Source: DATFDN01 sp963830565
Lineage (GTDB): Bacteria > Pseudomonadota > Alphaproteobacteria > Acetobacterales > Acetobacteraceae
Assembly (NCBI GenBank): GCA_963830565.1
Contig: CAWHMO010000007.1
Span: 124,001-188,000 of the forward strand
DNA: 64,000 nt
Direction of reading: 5' to 3'
The notes beneath the pieces were generated by a model. The model saw only the letters and a list, made by a program, of their open reading frames with translations. It did not search any database and was not told where the DNA came from. Numbering within the stretch: position 1 is the first letter of the stretch; each line of letters opens with the position of its first letter. Positions 54,043-62,503 of the stretch are shown here, piece after piece. The position numbers and the translations under genes were made by a program.

Positions 54043-55329
54043 TCAGTCGATGAACAGCGTCGCGGGCTGCTCGAGCAGACCTTTCAGCTCCTGGACGAAC
54101 CGCGCGGCGTCCCAGCCGTCCACGACCCGATGGTCGAAGGAGCTTGAGAGATTCATCATCTTGCGCACCACGATCTGCCCGTCACGCACGACCGGCCGCT
54201 CGGTGATCCGGTTCACGCCGATGATCGCGACCTCGGGATAGTTGATCACGGGGGTGGTCACGATGCCGCCGATCGGCCCAAGGCTGGTGATCGTGATGGT
54301 AGAGCCGGTCAACTCGTCCCGGGCCGCCTTGCCGTCCCGCGTGGCGGCTGACAGTCGGGAGATCTCGGAAGCCGCCTCCCAGAGGCCCATCGCCTCGGCA
54401 TGGCGAACGACCGGCACCATCAGGCCCTGCGCCGTCTGGGTGGCGATGCCGACATGCACGCCAGCATGGCGCCGGACGATGCCGGCGTCATCATCGAACA
54501 GCGCGTTGACCTGCGGAAATAGCGGAACGGCGCGAACCAGCGCGGCGATCAGAAACGGTAGCAATGTCAGGCGCGGCCGGTCGGCCCCATGTCGAGCGTT
54601 GAGGTGACCTCGAAGCTCCTCAAGCGCGGTCACGTCGAGCTCGTCAACGTAGGAGTAGTGCGGGATTCGTCGTTTGGACTCCTGCATGCGCTCGGCGATC
54701 CGGCGCCGCAGGCCGATGATCTTGACTTCCTCGATGCCCTGATTTGGGGCACGCGCGCCTGGATGCACGGCGTCGACGGACGTGCGGCCCTCGGCGGCCA
54801 CATAGGCCTCAAGGTCGGCCTGGCCGATGCGGCCGCCCGGCCCGGTCCCGGGAATGAACTGCAGCGCGATGCCGAGCTCCTCGGCTCGGCGGCGCACTGC
54901 GGGGGAGGCCAGCGGCTTTTCCCCGGCACGACGTGTGGTGAAGGCAGCCGGAAGATGGGTGTCGTTCCGAGGGCTCGGGTCCCGGCCCCGCGCAGCTTGG
55001 ACCGTCGCGAGCGCCTCGCTTGGCGGGAGCGGCACGGGCGGAGCGACAGAAGCCGGCACCCGGGGTCTCGCCTCGCCATCGCTATTGCCGTCGACTTCGA
55101 GGATGAGGAGATCCGCGCCGACGCGAACCTTGTCGCCTGGGCCACCGGTGATCGAGAGTACCCGGCCAGCCCGGGGCGACGGTATTTCCACTGTCGCCTT
55201 GTCCGTCATCACGTCGACCAGCGGATCGTCCTCGGCGACAGTACCACCGACTTCGACGTGCCAGCCGACGACCTCCGCCTCGGCGATGCCTTCGCCGACG
55301 TCGGGCAGCTTGAACACGTAGCGGCCCAT
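54043..55329 (-). CDS. bkdB: Branched-chain 2-oxoacid dehydrogenase E2 (dihydrolipoyl acyltransferase)
   Basis: 428 residues with one lipoyl domain (lipoylated Lys in DVMTDKATVEIPSP near residue 44), a linker, a peripheral-subunit-binding domain (SPAVRRRAEELG, about 145-185) and the catalytic acyltransferase domain ending SSFDHRVVDGWDAA with the active His and Asp. It is the core of the complex that converts valine, leucine and isoleucine keto acids to acyl-CoA. 1 bp after the E1-beta stop. Confidence 0.93.
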   Translation of the reverse strand: MGRYVFKLPDVGEGIAEAEVVGWHVEVGGTVAEDDPLVDVMTDKATVEIPSPRAGRVLSITGGPGDKVRVGADLLILEVDGNSDGEARPRVPASVAPPVPLPPSEALATVQAARGRDPSPRNDTHLPAAFTTRRAGEKPLASPAVRRRAEELGIALQFIPGTGPGGRIGQADLEAYVAAEGRTSVDAVHPGARAPNQGIEEVKIIGLRRRIAERMQESKRRIPHYSYVDELDVTALEELRGHLNARHGADRPRLTLLPFLIAALVRAVPLFPQVNALFDDDAGIVRRHAGVHVGIATQTAQGLMVPVVRHAEAMGLWEAASEISRLSAATRDGKAARDELTGSTITITSLGPIGGIVTTPVINYPEVAIIGVNRITERPVVRDGQIVVRKMMNLSSSFDHRVVDGWDAARFVQELKGLLEQPATLFID

Positions 55330-55330
55330 G

Positions 55331-56344
55331 TCAGCGTTCCATCGCCTTGCGGAGCCCCTCGGCGACGCGCTTCGGGCCCGGGAAATAGTCCCACTCCAGC
55401 GAATGCGGATACGGCGTATCCCAGCCGGTGACGCGCACGATCGGCGCCTCGAGGTGATAGAAGCAGTTCTCCTGGACGAGCGCGGACAATTCGGCGCCGA
55501 AGCCGCTGGTGCGGGTGGCTTCGTGGACGATCACGCAGCGTCCGGTCTTGGTTACGGAGGCTACGATCGTGTCGATATCGACCGGGACCAGCGTGCGCAG
55601 GTCGATGACCTCCGCATCCACGCCGCTCTCGGCGGTCGCCGCCATCGCGACATGCACCATCGTCCCATAGGTCAGAACCGTTACGCCCTCCCCGGGCCGC
55701 ACCACCGACGCCTTGCCGAGCGGGATCGTATAATGGCCATCCGGCACTTCGCCGGCCCGGTGCTCGGTCCACGGAGTGACCGGCCGATCGTGGTGGCCAT
55801 CGAACGGGCCATTGTAGAGGCGCTTGGGCTCAAGAAAGATGACCGGGTCATCGTCCTCGATCGCGCTGATCAGCAGCCCTTTGGCGTCGTAGGGGTTCGA
55901 CGGGATGACGGTCTTGAGCCCGCAGACATGGGTGAAGATCGCTTCCGGGCTCTGGCTGTGCGTCTGCCCCCCGAAGATCCCGCCCCCGCAGGGCGCACGT
56001 ACCGTGATGGGCGCAGTGAACTCGCCCGCCGAGCGATAACGCAGCCGCGCGGCGGTTGAAACGAGCTGGTCGGTCGCTGGATAGATGTAGTCGGCGAACT
56101 GGATCTCCACGACCGGTCGCAGACCATACACGCCCATGCCGACGGCGGTTGCCAGAATCCCGGCCTCGGCGATCGGCGTGTCGAAGGCGCGCTCGGGCCC
56201 ATATTTGCGTTGCAGGCCCTCGGTGCAGCGGAACACGCCGCCGAAATAGCCGACGTCCTCGCCGAAGACGACGACGTTTTCGTCAAGAGCCATCATGACG
56301 TCCATCGCCGAGTTCAGCGCCTGCACCATGTTCATCCGGGGCAT
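55331..56344 (-). CDS. bkdA2: Branched-chain 2-oxoacid dehydrogenase E1 component beta subunit
   Basis: 337 residues of the transketolase-like E1-beta family: FGEDVGYFGGVFRCTEGL, RAFDTPIAEAGILATAVGMG, and the C-terminal transketolase domain with LRTLVPVDIDTI and HEATRTSGFGAEL. Pairs with E1-alpha to bind thiamine diphosphate. The start ATG at 56344 (MPRMNMVQALNS) sits 2 bp after the E1-alpha stop; the longer frame upstream is antisense-like sequence of E1-alpha. Confidence 0.94.
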   Translation of the reverse strand: MPRMNMVQALNSAMDVMMALDENVVVFGEDVGYFGGVFRCTEGLQRKYGPERAFDTPIAEAGILATAVGMGVYGLRPVVEIQFADYIYPATDQLVSTAARLRYRSAGEFTAPITVRAPCGGGIFGGQTHSQSPEAIFTHVCGLKTVIPSNPYDAKGLLISAIEDDDPVIFLEPKRLYNGPFDGHHDRPVTPWTEHRAGEVPDGHYTIPLGKASVVRPGEGVTVLTYGTMVHVAMAATAESGVDAEVIDLRTLVPVDIDTIVASVTKTGRCVIVHEATRTSGFGAELSALVQENCFYHLEAPIVRVTGWDTPYPHSLEWDYFPGPKRVAEGLRKAMER

Positions 56345-56346
56345 GT

Positions 56347-57580
56347 TCAGAACCCTAGTTCCTGCCGCTGACGGCGAAGGTGCCAGGGCATCTCCTTGAA
56401 GACATCGTCGAACATCGTCGCCGGGCTGTGGTGCTCGCCAGTGCCCATCGTGCCGTACCTTTCCGCTTCGCGCTGGGCGTCGCGCACTTCGCTCTCGACC
56501 TCGGCCACCAGCTGATCGTGCCGCTCCGCCGACCATTCCTTGAGAGCGACCAAGTGCGCTTGCAGGCGCTCGATGGGATCGCCAAGCGGCCAATGACTGG
56601 CCTCGTCGGCGGGGCGATATTTGCTCGGATCATCGCTCGTGGAATGGGCCGAGGCACGGTACGAAAACAACTCGATGACGGTCGGACCCAAATTCGATCG
56701 TGCCCGCTCGGCCGCCCAGCTTGTCACCGCATGCACCGCCAGGAAGTCGTTCCCGTCCACACGCAGGGCCGGCAGCCCATATCCGAGTGCTCGCGCCGCG
56801 AAGGTCGTATGCTCGCCTCCAGCGATTCCTTGGAAGGAGGAGATGGCATACTGATTGTTGACGATGTTCAAGATGACCGGCGCGCGATAGACGCTGGCGA
56901 AGGTCAGCGCGTGGTGGAAGTCGCCTTCCGCGGTCGCGCCCTCGCCGATCCACCCCGCCGCGATCCGGTCATCGTGCCTGATGGCCGAGGCCATCGCCCA
57001 ACCGACCGCCTGCGGAAATTGCGTGGCCAGATTGCCGGCGACCGAAAAGAACCCCGCGGCCTTGCTGGAGTACATGATCGGCATCTGGCGACCCTTCAGC
57101 CGATCCCCGGCGTTGGAGTAACACTTGGTTCATCATGTCCACCAGTGGCCAGCCCCGGGTGATGAGGATCGCTTGCTGGCGATAGGTCGGGAAGATCATG
57201 TCGCGGTCGTCCAGCGCCATGGCTTGCGCGACCCCGATGGCTTCCTCGCCGGAGCAGCGCATGTAGAATGACGTCTTGCCCTGGCGTTGGGCGCGAAACA
57301 TCCGTTCGTCATAGGCGCGCGTCAGCATCATCGCCCGCAGCCCGCGACGTAGCGTTTCCGGATTCAGCCTGGGGTTCCATGGCCCGACCGCGGCCCCGCT
57401 GTCGTCGAGCACGCGGATCAGCGCGTAGGCAAGCTCGCGCATCGCCCGCGGCTCCTCGGCGATGTCGGGGCGAGAAACCGAGCCTGCGTCGGGCACCTCG
57501 ACCCAGCTGAAGTCGGCGCCCTGTCCCGGCCGGGACGACGGCTCCGGGACGTGCAGGCGCAAGGGAATGGAGTTCTTCAA
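56347..57580 (-). CDS. bkdA1: Branched-chain 2-oxoacid dehydrogenase E1 component alpha subunit (frameshifted)
   Basis: ThDP-dependent decarboxylase subunit. The N-terminal half ends in VDMMNQV; the C-terminal half resumes with MPIMYSSKAAGFFSVAGNL. Removing one T from GTGTTAC (minus strand, near 57120) restores NQVYSNAGDRLKGRQMPIMY and the ThDP motif region GEGATAEGDFHHALTF. About 410 residues when corrected. The start is a TTG at 57580 with GGAGG 6 bp ahead. First gene of the bkd operon, so its upstream region, next to a transposase relic, should hold the promoter. Confidence 0.9.
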
Positions 57581-57668
57581 TCGTGGCCTCCTACAGAATG
57601 TCTGATCAGCGGTCCTTACCAAGATCGCCAAGGAGAATCTGGGCACCCGGCAACTGAGCACGTGGCTC

Positions 57669-58097
57669 GTGGAGCAACTCGGCACCGCTAACCGCCAACG
57701 GCGATGGCGGCCAGGAAATCGCGGAGCCTCCCGGGAGCGCTGGTATCGAACGGGAGAACACATCCGCCGGCGACCCCAAGGCGAGCGTTACACCCTGCCA
57801 CACCTGTTGCTCTTTTCTGTTCTTGCGATCCTGGCGGGCGCAACCTCGTATCAAAGCATTATCACCTTCATTGGTGCGCTCCGCGAGCGCCTGAACGAGA
57901 TCTTCAGCGCCCGGTTCCGCCGTCCTCCCCGCTCGCCTGAGCTAGCGCGGGAGCCTCTCCCGAAACGCCCCATGATGCCGACGGAGCAAGACCGCATGCC
58001 CAACGCGCTCGCGGTGCAGGTGCTGAAGGTGCTCCAACCACCAATCCGCCGGACAGCCGGACCGGCAGGAGTAGGCCTGAGCGGCGGAGCGATCTAG
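57669..58097 (+). pseudogene. Relic of an ISAs1-family transposase (N-terminal fragment)
   Basis: The segment RRPQGERYTLPHLLLFSVLA followed by ILAGATSYQSIITFIGALRERLN matches the N-terminal DUF4338-type region of ISAs1/H-repeat transposases (their LAGATSYRKI and HRERLN elements are recognisable). The rest of the protein and its DDE residues are missing; similarity stops after FSARFRR near 57930, and the remaining frame is unrelated. An old insertion eroded between the bkd operon and a small hypothetical gene. Confidence 0.6.
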
Positions 58098-58417
58098 CGG
58101 TTTGCTCCGCCCAATTCAGCCAGGATCTTCCGATCCTTGTTGTCCCGCATCAGCATGGAGAAGCTCGGGATCTTCTCGAAATCCAGCCCTCGCGGCAGTC
58201 CCGTCTCAGGGTCGGCCTGGACCTTGCTGTAGCTCTCGCCCGAGATCTTCTCCCACTTCCCGGCGGGCTTCTTGACCTCCAGATTCACGACCGTCGCCTT
58301 GAAGACAAGTCTCACGATGGCCTCTTTCGGAGAAGACGGCTTGGTAAGGCTTGGGCATCCGGCCATCAACTGCCACCCGTTCGCCAGCGCCCACGCGGTC
58401 AGCTCTTCCCTGTGCAT
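58094..58417 (-). CDS. Small hypothetical protein
   Basis: 107 residues with no named family. It has ELTAWALANGWQLMAGCPSL and VNLEVKKPAGKWEKISGES, a coherent, gap-free coding sequence with good codon usage; its pattern looks like a conserved alphaproteobacterial small protein. ATG start. It overlaps the relic of the transposase by 4 bp at its 3' end. Function unknown. Confidence 0.6.
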   Translation of the reverse strand: MHREELTAWALANGWQLMAGCPSLTKPSSPKEAIVRLVFKATVVNLEVKKPAGKWEKISGESYSKVQADPETGLPRGLDFEKIPSFSMLMRDNKDRKILAELGGANR

Positions 58418-58810
58418 TGAGCGGCCCTTTCAGCAGAATGCCCGTCCTACGGAACCCCAGACGCTGCGGCAATGCGAGACCGTCGCGCGCACCCTGGCGC
58501 GCGCTTGACGCGAGACGAACGGTTCCGCTTGCGCGCTTCGTGGCCGAGCTGATCGACTTTTTCGCCGAGCCGCGCAGTGCCGCAGCGCTCGACGAGCTCG
58601 CCGCCCTGCTGCGGATCGAGGATGCATGGCGTGGTCGTAGTGCCAGACTTGGCCTGAAAGGAACGGGAATTTGCAATGCTTGACTGGGCCATGGCGTCGC
58701 CGGCGATGGCGTTCCCGTCGCGAGCCGTAGGTGCTTTGGGACCAAAACGCGAAATGTCGTTGAACCCGTCCGTTGCCGACCGCGCTCGCCCTCGAGATTG
58801 CTGGGCGGCT
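58418..58810. other. Intergenic stretch of eroded sequence
   Basis: 393 bp between two minus-strand genes. Apart from the ligA-like scrap at 58531-58626 I see no intact gene; short frames on both strands are low in family-like features. It fits decayed insertion debris. Confidence 0.5.
58531..58626 (+). pseudogene. Possible fragment of NAD-dependent DNA ligase
   Basis: About 30 codons reading VAELIDFFAEPRSAAALDELA then ALLRIEDA match the segment that links the helix-hairpin-helix and BRCT parts of LigA (family pattern: ...FFAEPHNRxxLDxLxxxxxxEDA). The matching frame ends in unrelated sequence after the fragment and no other LigA motif is near. Judged from recall only; a duplicated scrap of ligA is the best explanation. 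Confidence 0.4.
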
Positions 58811-59617
58811 TCAGCGGTGAGACTCATGGCCCAGATGCTTGAGCAGCAGAGCCGCTCCAGGCAGCGCGCGCTGCTTCTGCTCGAGCAGAGCCTCACCGCC
58901 TACCGCATAGACGGCGACGGCCGCCAGCAATTCCCGGAGCCGATCCGGTGCGTTTGCGTCGAATGGCAGTATGTCGCCTCCGGTGCGGCGGGCTAGCTCG
59001 CGAAAAAGCTCCGCGTCCCTTCGCGCATTCCAGTCAGCTACATCGTGCAGCACAAACAGCCGGACGCCGCGCTGTCCCATCTCATCTGCGAGCTTGCGGC
59101 CGCGCCCAGGCAACTCCTCGAAAACATCGCCAATATATACCACAACCCGGATACCTGGCACAGCGACCGCGCGTGCGAGTATAGGCAGCATCTGGGTGTG
59201 GCCAGGGATGCAGCGGATTGCGGCGGCGCGGTCGCGTAAAACCGCCGGATTGGCGGTAAACTCGGTGAATGTGTGCAAGCGCGATCCGCCATGAACCGCC
59301 AACGCGACATCAAGCTCACCCGGCAGGGCACGCACCAACGCATCGGTCACCGTACGTGCCGCTGCCCAGGCAGGCTCGCGCGAGGCGGTGGCATCAAAGC
59401 CGAACACGAGGCGTGGGCGTTGTGCCGTGGAAGCTGCCGCTGCCGACGAACGTTCCGGTTTTCCGAGCGCGCGGCTTCGGAGCGAAAGCAGCGCATTGGC
59501 AAAGCCGGAGACCGCACGCAACCGCTCCAGCACCGGCACGCCAGCAGGGCACGACCGGACCGCCTCCAACTCGGGCTCGGGATCGGGGACCAGGATGAAA
59601 TTCTGCTTGTCGGGCAT
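58811..59617 (-). CDS. vWA-like domain protein
   Basis: 268 residues. The centre looks like a von Willebrand A fold: RLVFGFDATASREPAW has a DxTxS-type metal site and VVVYIGDVFEELPG is the expected later strand with acidic residues. The N-terminal 60 residues and the C-terminal helix (LAAVAVYAVGGEALLEQKQ) have no known family. Located downstream of a phosphatase gene on the same strand (189 bp gap). Such proteins occur in accessory regions of alphaproteobacteria; function unknown. Confidence 0.7.
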   Translation of the reverse strand: MPDKQNFILVPDPEPELEAVRSCPAGVPVLERLRAVSGFANALLSLRSRALGKPERSSAAAASTAQRPRLVFGFDATASREPAWAAARTVTDALVRALPGELDVALAVHGGSRLHTFTEFTANPAVLRDRAAAIRCIPGHTQMLPILARAVAVPGIRVVVYIGDVFEELPGRGRKLADEMGQRGVRLFVLHDVADWNARRDAELFRELARRTGGDILPFDANAPDRLRELLAAVAVYAVGGEALLEQKQRALPGAALLLKHLGHESHR

Positions 59618-59806
59618 CTCTGGCGCTCTCGGCGAAGCCGCTAGCTGAGTCGGGCCGGTCGTCGAATTCGCGATCTAAACAGGAACCCCACGATGCCGCA
59701 AGCACGGGCGTTTACCGTATGTCGGCTGGCGCTCGCGACGCACTCACTCCCCCGAGCAGGTCGCGCAGATCGCAGCCAGCATCAGGGAGCGGGACTGCCG
59801 CGGATG

Positions 59807-60403
59807 CTACAGCGTACGGCTGCCTCTCGCCGCGTCAATCTCGCGCCCGCGTCCACCCTGGATCATGGCCTCCGCCAAATGCGGGCGGATCTCAAGCTGC
59901 ATGCGGTAGACCTCGATCGCACCGGCAACGATTGCGCCGTCTCGGGCCAGCATGGCGTCGCCAATCTCGATGACCCGCAGGTTCGGCCACGCCTTCGGCC
60001 GGATGCGCAGCACTTCGTCAAGGATCGCGCGTGCAGGCCGATCAGGAAGCGCCTCTGCGAGGATGAGCGTCATCGCCGCGGTGGATCGCGAGATGCCCGC
60101 ATGGCAATGGACCAGCAGGTGCGCGTCGTCCCGCGGCTCGGCCATGAGGTCGCGACCGAACGCCAGCAGCCGGGCCACGTGCTCTTGTCGCGGCGGCAGC
60201 ATGCCAGGGACCTGCTCGATGACGTCATGGAAGCGCAGCTCCAGCTTCTCATGCTCGCTGAAGGAGCCGAAGGCTTCCGGCACCGGCCAGGCGGGATCGA
60301 GGATGGACAGCACATGACTGGCGCCGGTCTCGCAGTGCCCAGCCAGCTCCTCGATGCCGCAAACGCTGATCCTGAACGGCGCTATCGTGTCCACTCGTCG
60401 CAT
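59807..60403 (-). CDS. Dual-specificity (tyrosine) protein phosphatase-like protein
   Basis: 198 residues with the P-loop HCHAGISRSTAAM (HCxxGxxRS, catalytic Cys and Arg) near residue 103. The N-terminal ISVCGIEELAG and HVLSILDPAWP strands fit the small bacterial DSP family whose general-acid Asp lies in the FHDVIEQVPG loop. The ATG at 60403 (MRRVDTIAPFRISV) begins just before the first conserved strand. The same frame runs far upstream but only as antisense of the IS701 gene. Substrate unknown. Confidence 0.75.
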   Translation of the reverse strand: MRRVDTIAPFRISVCGIEELAGHCETGASHVLSILDPAWPVPEAFGSFSEHEKLELRFHDVIEQVPGMLPPRQEHVARLLAFGRDLMAEPRDDAHLLVHCHAGISRSTAAMTLILAEALPDRPARAILDEVLRIRPKAWPNLRVIEIGDAMLARDGAIVAGAIEVYRMQLEIRPHLAEAMIQGGRGREIDAARGSRTL

Positions 60404-60633
60404 GTCGCAGATCACGGTGGAGATCGTCAAGAGATCGGATGCGGCGAAGGGCCTCACCGTCCTGCCGAAACGTTGATCCATCGAGAGGACCGTCGCTTGG
60501 CTCAACCGTTGCCGCCGCCTGGCAGGAGATTGGGAATGCCTGAACCGAAAAGCGCTCGCATTCCTGCACTTTGTTCCTATCCGCCTGATGCCGTGAAAGC
60601 TCTTCCAGAGAAGGCACTGATCCCGGACAGACA

Positions 60634-60637
60634 CTAA
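60634..60637. repeat. Left copy of CTAA target-site duplication
   Basis: CTAA at 60634-60637 directly precedes the left end of the IS701 element and is repeated at 62054-62057 just after the right end. A 4-bp duplication of the form YTAR is what I recall for IS701 insertions. Confidence 0.65.
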
Positions 60638-62053
60638 CCCTACCTTGGCAGTTGTACCACCACGAGAGCGCGTTATATCACGCTGGGATTCAGCGGAGGT
60701 TGCGCTGTGTCCCGATCCGCCGTGCCGGGCGACTGGCTTGATCGCTGGCTGAGGCCGTTCCTCGAGGTGATGGGCCGCAGCACGCGGCGGCACTGGGGGC
60801 CGCTCTATGTGCGCGGCCTGTTGGGACCCGACGGCCCGAAGAGCGTGCAGCCGATTGCGGCTCGGCTGGGTCTGCGCGGCCACGATCAGCTGCATCACTT
60901 CGTCAGCAGTCCGGCCTGGGATGATGCGCCGCTGTGGCGGGTGCTGGCCGATCGCGCCGACGCACTGGTCGGCGGCAAGGACGCGGTGCTGGTCGTCGAC
61001 GACACGGCGATACCCAAGAAAGGCACGCTCTCGGTCGGCGTCGCGGCCCAGTATTGCGGCGAGGTGGGCAAGCAGGCGAACTGCCAGTCGCTGGTATCGC
61101 TGACGCTGGCGCGCGGCGAGGTGCCGATCCCCGTCGGCTTGCGCTTGTTCCTGCCGAGCTCCTGGAGCGACGATCCGGCGCGCTGTGTCCGCGCGGGCGT
61201 GCCGGAGGCGGCGCGCGTTGCCCAGACCAAGCCCGAGATCGCGCTGACCGAGATCGACCGCCGCATCGCCGCCGGCGCGCGCTTCGGCTGCGTCCTGGCC
61301 GATGCCGGCTATGGGATCAGCGCGTCGTTCCGGCAGGGCTTGAGCGCGCGCGGTCTCGTCTGGTCCGTCGGCGTCCCGCGCACGCAGAGGGTCTACACAA
61401 CGAAGGCAACCGCGATCTGGCCGGATGCGGGGCGCGGCCGCCCGCGCAAGCAGCCGGTGCCGAGCGAACCCGGACAGGACGCAGCGAGCGCATTGGCCGG
61501 GATGTCGTGGCGACGGATTACCTGGCGCCGCGGCACCAAGGCCGCGCTCACCGCGCGCTTCGCTGCCCTGCGCGTGCGCGTAGCCGATGGTCCATCGGTT
61601 CGCGAGGGCAAGCACCTGCCGGGCGAAGAGGCCTGGCTGATCGGTGAGTGGCGCAGCAGCGGCGAGCGCAAATACCACCTAACCAATCAGCCTCCCGGCA
61701 CGTCGCTGCGCGACCTCGCGGCAACCGTCAAAGCGCGCTGGGTGTGCGAGCAGGCGCACCAGCAGCTCAAGCAGGAACTCGGGCTCGGCGCCTTCGAGGG
61801 GCGATCATGGACCGGGCTGCACCGGCATGCGCTGATGAGCTGCATTGCCTTCACCTACCTCCAGCACCTGCGACTGCGCGCCGCCGCAGCACGGGGGAAA
61901 AAAGAAGCTGACCGGGCCACCGCCGCGGCCCACACTCCCTGAAGTCCGCCGCGCGCTTGTCGCCCGACTGTTCACACCGCCAAAGCCGCCAACACGATGT
62001 CCGCACTGCCGAAAGCGGCTGATCAACGCGCAGCAGAAAGTGCCAAGGTAGTG
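60638..62053 (+). mobile_element. IS701-family insertion sequence (about 1416 bp)
   Basis: Left end CCCTACCTTGGCAGTTGTA and right end (read inward) CACTACCTTGGCACTTTCT share 12 of the first 13 bases, giving terminal inverted repeats. They enclose one transposase gene and are flanked by a CTAA direct repeat. The size fits IS701 family elements of 1.4-1.5 kb. Inserted about 230 bp upstream of the phosphatase gene, whose promoter may be affected. Confidence 0.75.
60707..61942 (+). CDS. IS701-family transposase
   Basis: 411 residues in the main frame. DDE elements: LVVDDTAIPKKG, VLADAGYG and the late Glu in WVCEQAHQQLKQELGLGAFEG. At 61895-61905 the sequence has G5A6; the main frame then ends after RATAAAHTP, while the +1 frame continues as KLTGPPPRPTLPEVRRALV and ends with a CPHCRKR zinc-ribbon-like tail at a stop (62049-62051) inside the right terminal repeat. 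That longer end resembles tails seen in this family, so either one base is extra in the homopolymer run or a +1 shift is used. Confidence 0.88.
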   Translation: MSRSAVPGDWLDRWLRPFLEVMGRSTRRHWGPLYVRGLLGPDGPKSVQPIAARLGLRGHDQLHHFVSSPAWDDAPLWRVLADRADALVGGKDAVLVVDDTAIPKKGTLSVGVAAQYCGEVGKQANCQSLVSLTLARGEVPIPVGLRLFLPSSWSDDPARCVRAGVPEAARVAQTKPEIALTEIDRRIAAGARFGCVLADAGYGISASFRQGLSARGLVWSVGVPRTQRVYTTKATAIWPDAGRGRPRKQPVPSEPGQDAASALAGMSWRRITWRRGTKAALTARFAALRVRVADGPSVREGKHLPGEEAWLIGEWRSSGERKYHLTNQPPGTSLRDLAATVKARWVCEQAHQQLKQELGLGAFEGRSWTGLHRHALMSCIAFTYLQHLRLRAAAARGKKEADRATAAAHTP

Positions 62054-62057
62054 CTAA
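62054..62057. repeat. Right copy of CTAA target-site duplication
   Basis: Second copy of the 4-bp duplication flanking the IS701 element; identical to the left copy. Confidence 0.65.
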
Positions 62058-62503
62058 GGGCTTCACCAAACCGACAGCGGGGCAACTTCACACGCCCTTT
62101 TCGAAATCGGAGTGCGAGCTGCATTGCTCCGATTGGCGAGGCGGCTGAGGGCAAATTTGAGCGGCAATTCATCAATCACCATCGGCTCGTAATCGCCGAG
62201 CCCTTCCGTGCTCTCCTTGTGGTCTGGGCGATTCGGATCAGCCAAAGCATCGAGTGCATGTCGGGGCTTCGGAGATTACTGGAGCCGCTTCCGCTGGTCT
62301 GGACGGACCAGAGGCTGGCGCTCGACGCGCATGCCGAACGCGATCCTATCGGCTCCGTGCCAGGAATGGGCTATTCAAGCCAACCCAGGGCGGAGCCTAT
62401 GCATCTGCACGCGCGGGCAAGCTAACACCTCGAACTTCCGTCCTCCCTGGCACAGGGGTAACAATCGCGGCGCGCCCCGATGCAGGGCTGTGAGGAGGGG
62501 GAC
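62058..62503. other. Stretch without a recognisable gene
   Basis: 446 bp between the IS701 element and the acylase gene. The few short frames on either strand (up to about 60-80 codons) carry no recognisable domain. A GGAGG-like site just before 62504 belongs to the next gene. I see nothing else. Confidence 0.5.

Noticed and set aside
60404..61678. Upstream extension of the phosphatase frame to 61678
   Set aside because: The extension is antisense to the IS701 transposase; conserved phosphatase residues begin only after 60403.
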